A stretch of 9,896 nucleotides of DNA. It comes from Planctomycetaceae bacterium (GTDB lineage: Bacteria > Planctomycetota > Planctomycetia > Isosphaerales > Isosphaeraceae). The position numbers were made by a program, and so were the translations under genes. Each line of letters begins with the position of its first letter. The first letter of the stretch is position 1. Under the pieces are notes generated by a model, which was given only the letters and a program-made list of their open reading frames with translations, searched no databases and was not told the DNA's origin. The stretch lies in contig JAFANO010000188.1 of the NCBI GenBank assembly GCA_019232645.1, positions 1 to 9,896 on the forward strand, given 5' to 3'. Shown in pieces: positions 6,092 through 9,896 of the stretch.

Positions 6092-7678
6092 ATGGTATGT
6101 TTTCCCCCGCCCTGGCGACTTTGGCTCATCGTCTCCCTCCTGCTGGTCCACCAGGCGAGCGGCCAGGGTCCGACGCTGCCGTCGGGTCCCCACGACGAGC
6201 GCGGGGTCGAGGGCTCGACGCTCGGGCCCGCTCTGGGTTCCGCGGGGGGTCCGCTCGACGCGGGCCCGGGCGGCGCCGATGAGGTCCTGGGGGGACGACC
6301 CGGCCCGTCGGTCCCGCGGGTCCCGGCCGAGGTCACGCAGCCCGGTCGACGGCGAGTGGGCGTCCCCGAACGCGAGGGCATCAACGCTCCCCCTGGCCTG
6401 CCGCTCGCCGAGATCCCCCTGTTCGGTCCCCTGGCGATCCCGGCCGGCCGCGAGGACGAGGGACCACGCGATGGGCTGACCCTCGACGCGGCCATCGAGT
6501 GGCTCCTCCGCGAGAACCTCGCCCTCCGTTCCCGGTCGTTCGAGATCCCCCAGGCTGATGCCGACATTCTGACCGCCAGCCTCCGCGCCAACCCCCTCCT
6601 CTACACCGACAGCCAGCTCGTCCCCTACGGCAGCTACTCGACCAATCGACCGGGGGGACAGACCCAGTACGACGTCAACATCACGTACCCGCTCGACGTG
6701 ACGCACAAGCGTCAGGCACGGACGGCGGTCGCCTGCCGCGCCAGGCGGGTGCTGGAGGCGCAGTATCAGGACGCCGTCCGGCTTCAGATCGACAACCTCT
6801 ACACGGCTTACATCGACGTGCTCGGGGCGCGCGAGACGATCCGGTTCGCCGAGGCGGCCCGCGAGGGGCTGGGCGTCCTCCTCGACCGGACCCGGCGGTT
6901 GTACGCCAAGGGGACACGGACCATCGCCGACGTGAGCCGGATCGAGGCGATCCACGAGGCCGCCGAGGTGGAGCTGATGGACGCGGAGGAGGCCCTCCGG
7001 ACGACGAAGCGGAACCTGGGCGTCCTCCTGAACCTGCCCGCGGTGGAGGCCGACGCGCTGCAACTCCGCGGCTCAATCCGGGACATCTATCCGCCCCCGC
7101 CGTCCATCGACGCGATGATCCGCATGGCCCTCGACGGCCGGCCCGACGTCGTCGCCTATCGGCTCGGGATCCAGCGCGCCGAGGCCGAGGTGCGACTGGC
7201 CGAGGCGAACCGGCTGTCCGACGTTTATCTGCTCTACCAGCCCTACACGTTCCAGAACAATGCGCCGACCCTCAAGAAGAGTGCCACGTCGTGGGCCCTG
7301 GGCGTGACGGTCCCCTTGCCGGTCTACAACCGCAACCAGGGGAACATCCAGCGGGCGCGGTACAACGTCACGCAATCGCAGGTGGAGCTGGCCGAGCGCG
7401 AGCAGGAGGTGGTCAACGAGGTCCGGAGGGCGGAGCGCGAGTACGCGCTGACCCGTGCCGCCGTCCGCCGGATCGAGGGCCGGCTCCTGCCGGCCGCCGC
7501 TCGGGTCCGCGACGACGCCTATCGCCTCTACACCCAGGGGGAGGAAGAGGCGATCGTCTATCTCAACGCGCAAAGGGAGTACAACGAGGCGGCCCGCCAA
7601 TACCGCGACATGCTGGTCCGGCATCGCCGGAGCATGCTCCGACTCAACACGGCGGTCGGCCAGCGGCTGTTGCCTTGA
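6092..7678 (+). CDS. TolC/CzcC-type outer-membrane efflux protein
   Basis: A 529-residue outer-membrane factor, the exit duct of a tripartite RND efflux system. Residues 1-24 are a signal peptide ending near A-S-G, with no lipobox. Residues about 25-128 are a Gly/Pro-rich extension not typical of CzcC proteins. The first outer-membrane-efflux repeat begins at L-T-L-D-A-A-I-E (129-136), with long coiled-coil helices. The second starts near S-I-D-A-M-I-R-M-A-L-D-G-R-P-D-V and includes the family-typical V-P-L-P-V-Y-N-R-N-Q-G-N-I. The ATG at 6092 is chosen because it directly precedes the signal peptide; AAGGA lies 13 nt upstream. In-frame ATG 5996 would bury the signal peptide inside the protein. 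It converges on the CzcA-type pump 34 bp away, its likely partner. The similarity is to metal-efflux outer-membrane factors; the metal is not identifiable from this gene. Confidence 0.9.
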   Translation: MVCFPPPWRLWLIVSLLLVHQASGQGPTLPSGPHDERGVEGSTLGPALGSAGGPLDAGPGGADEVLGGRPGPSVPRVPAEVTQPGRRRVGVPEREGINAPPGLPLAEIPLFGPLAIPAGREDEGPRDGLTLDAAIEWLLRENLALRSRSFEIPQADADILTASLRANPLLYTDSQLVPYGSYSTNRPGGQTQYDVNITYPLDVTHKRQARTAVACRARRVLEAQYQDAVRLQIDNLYTAYIDVLGARETIRFAEAAREGLGVLLDRTRRLYAKGTRTIADVSRIEAIHEAAEVELMDAEEALRTTKRNLGVLLNLPAVEADALQLRGSIRDIYPPPPSIDAMIRMALDGRPDVVAYRLGIQRAEAEVRLAEANRLSDVYLLYQPYTFQNNAPTLKKSATSWALGVTVPLPVYNRNQGNIQRARYNVTQSQVELAEREQEVVNEVRRAEREYALTRAAVRRIEGRLLPAAARVRDDAYRLYTQGEEEAIVYLNAQREYNEAARQYRDMLVRHRRSMLRLNTAVGQRLLP

Positions 7679-7712
7679 TCGCCGGCGGGAATGGCGGGAG
7701 GTCACCGCGCGC

Positions 7713-9896
7713 CTACGATTCGGCCCGCCCTTGGGTCTTGGTCGCGGCGTCGGGGTCCTCCGGCGCGGGCGGGCCGGGATCGAACCAGGGATAGATGGCC
7801 GGCAGCACGACGAGCTTCAGGAGCATGCTGGTGATCAGGCCGCCGATGACGACCGTGGCGAGCGGGCGCTGGACCTCCGCGCCGGGGCCTCGGGAGAAGG
7901 CCATCGGGACGAAGCCGAGGCTGGCGACCAGCCCGGTCATCAGGATCGGCCGGAGCCGCATCATCGAGGCGTCGTGCACGGCCTCGAGGACCGCGACCCC
8001 CTCCTCGGTCAGGTGGCGGATCGCCGCGATGAGGACCAGGCCGTCGAGGACCGCGACCCCCGAGAGCGCGATGAAGCCGACCCCCGCCGAGATGCTGAAG
8101 TTCAGCCCTCGGACCCAGAGCGCCAGCACGCCGCCGATGGCGCCGAGCGGGACCGACAGGAAGATCAGTGCCCCCAGCCTGATCGATTGGAACGTCGAGT
8201 AGAGCAGCAGGAAGATCAGCGCCTGGGCCAGCGGGACGACAAGCCTCAGGCGCCTCGTGGCCGATTGCAGGTTCTCGAACGTCCCGACCCATTCCAGGGT
8301 GTAGCCCCGGGGCAACGGCACCTCGGCGGCGACCCACCGCTGCGCCTCGGCGACGAAACCCGCGAGGTCGCGGCCCCGCACGTTCGCCTGCACCGTGATC
8401 CGACGCCGGCGGTCCTTGCGCCAGATCTCGTAGGTGTCGTCCTCAAGGCGGATCTCGGCCAAGTCCTCCAGGGGGATCATCCGCCCTTGCGGATCGGCGA
8501 TCTTGAGGGTCCGGATCGTCTCGATGTCGTTGCGATACTGTGCCCCGAAGCGGACCTGGAGGGCGAACCGGCGCTGCCCCTCGACGACTTGGCCGACCAT
8601 CTTGCCGCCCAGGGCTGCGACCGCGTCGAGCACATTCGCGGCGTCGATCCCATGGCGCGAGATCCGGTCACGATCGACCTCGATCCGGAGGAACGGCAGG
8701 CCCCCGAGCGCCTGGGCCTTCACCCCCGTCGAGCCCGGGATCGCGCGGAGCACGGCCGCGATGGCGTCCGCCTTTTGCTGGAGCACATCGAAGCCTTCGC
8801 CGAAGATCCCGATGCCCAAATCCGCGCGGACGCCCGAAAGCAGCTCGTTGAACCTCAGCTCGATCGGCTGACTGAAGCTGTAGGACGTCCCCGGGATGAC
8901 CCGCTTGCAGATCGCGTCGATAGCATCGATGAGCTCGTCCTTGGAGCGGACCCGGGTCCACGCCCCGGGCTCGTTCACCAGGACCCAGGTGTCGGTGAGG
9001 TTCACGCCCGCGGCCTCGAGGCCGATCTCGGGCCGGCCGATCCGGCTGATCACCGCGCGCACCTCGTCCGGGAAGGCGTCGCGGAGGGCCCGTTCCAGTC
9101 GGGTCGCGTCGGCGATCCCTTCGTTCAGCGAAGCGCTGGCGGGGCGGGTCTGGGCGATGATCAGGTCCCCCTCGTCGAGTTGCGGGATGAACTCGCCGCC
9201 GAGGCCGAGCGCCACCGGGATGCACGCGGCGAACCCGACCACCGCCGCCAGCGCGACCGCCACCGGGCGCCGGAGGGCCCGGCGGAGGACCGGCTCGTAG
9301 GCCCTCTTGGCCCAGCGCACGAGGGCCGTGTCGCGCTTGGCGGTCCCCGGGCGGAGGAAGTACGAGGCCAGCACCGGCGTGGCCGTCAGCGACAGCAGCA
9401 GCGAGCCGGTCAGCGCGAAGATGACCGTCAGCGCCATCGGCCGGAACATCTTCCCCTCGACCCCCTGGAGCGCCAGGATGGGCAGGTGCACCATCGTGAT
9501 GATCGCCACGCCGAAGACGACCGGCCGGCGCACCTCCAGCGTCGCGCGGCGGATCACGTCGCGGGCACGCCGCCTCGGGTCGGCGTGGGCGAGGTGACGA
9601 ACGCAATTCTCGATCACGATCACCGCGCTATCAACGATCAGGCCGAAGTCGATCGCCCCCAGGCTCATCAGACTCCCGGCGATGCCGAAGGCGAGCATCA
9701 GGTTGCCCGCGAAGAGCATCGACAGCGGGATCGCCAGGGCGACGATCAGGCCGGCCCGCAGGTCCCCCAGGAGGATCAGCAGGACCGCGACGACGAGCAC
9801 GCCCCCCTCGGCCAGGTTGCGCGCCACCGTGCCGATCGTCTTCTCGATGAAGACGCTCCGGTCGTAGTACGCGTCGATGACGACCCCCTCGGGGAG
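7713..9896 (-). CDS. CzcA-type heavy-metal efflux RND pump, N-terminus missing at window edge
   Basis: 727 residues are visible and the frame is open through base 9896, so the start lies outside; full-length relatives have just over 1000 residues. The visible part begins in the periplasmic region just before TM2 (G-V-V-I-D-A-Y-Y-D-R-S). It continues with a TM4 motif D-F-G-L-I-V-D-S-A-V-I-V-I-E-N (about 9610-9655 on the minus strand), the second periplasmic half and the final TM block. Near the end is G-A-E-V-Q-R-P-L-A-T-V-V-I-G-G-L, characteristic of the heavy-metal RND family. The D-F-G...V-D...E-N form of TM4 resembles divalent-cation pumps (CzcA) more than copper/silver pumps (CusA, typically M-V-D-A-A-I-V-M-I-E-N). 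It would be a proton-driven inner-membrane exporter. The periplasmic adaptor is expected upstream, beyond the right edge. The stop is TGA and the tail is Pro/Asp-rich. Confidence 0.93.
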   Translation of the reverse strand, partial: LPEGVVIDAYYDRSVFIEKTIGTVARNLAEGGVLVVAVLLILLGDLRAGLIVALAIPLSMLFAGNLMLAFGIAGSLMSLGAIDFGLIVDSAVIVIENCVRHLAHADPRRRARDVIRRATLEVRRPVVFGVAIITMVHLPILALQGVEGKMFRPMALTVIFALTGSLLLSLTATPVLASYFLRPGTAKRDTALVRWAKRAYEPVLRRALRRPVAVALAAVVGFAACIPVALGLGGEFIPQLDEGDLIIAQTRPASASLNEGIADATRLERALRDAFPDEVRAVISRIGRPEIGLEAAGVNLTDTWVLVNEPGAWTRVRSKDELIDAIDAICKRVIPGTSYSFSQPIELRFNELLSGVRADLGIGIFGEGFDVLQQKADAIAAVLRAIPGSTGVKAQALGGLPFLRIEVDRDRISRHGIDAANVLDAVAALGGKMVGQVVEGQRRFALQVRFGAQYRNDIETIRTLKIADPQGRMIPLEDLAEIRLEDDTYEIWRKDRRRRITVQANVRGRDLAGFVAEAQRWVAAEVPLPRGYTLEWVGTFENLQSATRRLRLVVPLAQALIFLLLYSTFQSIRLGALIFLSVPLGAIGGVLALWVRGLNFSISAGVGFIALSGVAVLDGLVLIAAIRHLTEEGVAVLEAVHDASMMRLRPILMTGLVASLGFVPMAFSRGPGAEVQRPLATVVIGGLITSMLLKLVVLPAIYPWFDPGPPAPEDPDAATKTQGRAES

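Noticed and set aside
5918..7705. Minus-strand open frames opposite the outer-membrane efflux gene
   Set aside because: They mirror a gene with clear efflux-protein repeats and have no family features of their own.
7679..7712. Search for a terminator between the convergent efflux genes
   Set aside because: No stem with a sensible loop or T-run was found in these 34 bases.

Overview
The window is GC-rich bacterial chromosome. Its codon usage almost never uses TTA, CTA or TCA, and it carries a Tyr/Pro/Thr repeat surface protein, small lineage-type hypothetical genes and monocistronic-looking gene spacing. Together these suggest a member of the Planctomycetota, perhaps Isosphaerales. That is an inference from style and protein flavour; there is no rRNA or other marker gene here.

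Left part (1-3351): the tail of an alanine-rich, probably TPR-type protein (+) converges on a minus-strand pair made of a 90-residue unknown protein and a TatD-type metal-dependent hydrolase of the EboB-like subgroup. Divergent from that pair is an exported protein with two blocks of Tyr-containing hexapeptide repeats, paired cysteines, a long Pro-rich linker and a C-terminal carboxypeptidase-regulatory-like beta-sandwich. A hairpin terminator separates it from a convergent 90-residue hypothetical protein.

Middle part (3352-6091): a secreted-lipase-like alpha/beta hydrolase (+) with a complete Ser/Asp/His triad converges on an Na+/H+:dicarboxylate (or acidic amino acid) symporter (-). The lipase frame has no stop codon after its domain. 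It stays open, codon-aligned and antisense, through the whole symporter gene to 6063. No forward frame has a stop between 4364 and 4763. A strong 31-nt hairpin lies in the leader between the symporter and the next gene.

Right part (6092-9896): a TolC/CzcC-type outer-membrane efflux protein (+) converges, 34 bp apart, on a CzcA-type heavy-metal RND pump (-) whose N-terminus lies beyond the right edge. The two are the expected partners of a tripartite metal efflux system. They are encoded tail-to-tail instead of in the usual co-directional operon, and the periplasmic adaptor is not in the window.

No rRNA, tRNA, CRISPR array, insertion sequence, integrase or phage gene was seen. I do not see a clearly new multi-gene system. 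The observations most worth a second look are the lipase/symporter antisense overlap, the 5968-5998 hairpin and the hexapeptide-repeat surface protein.
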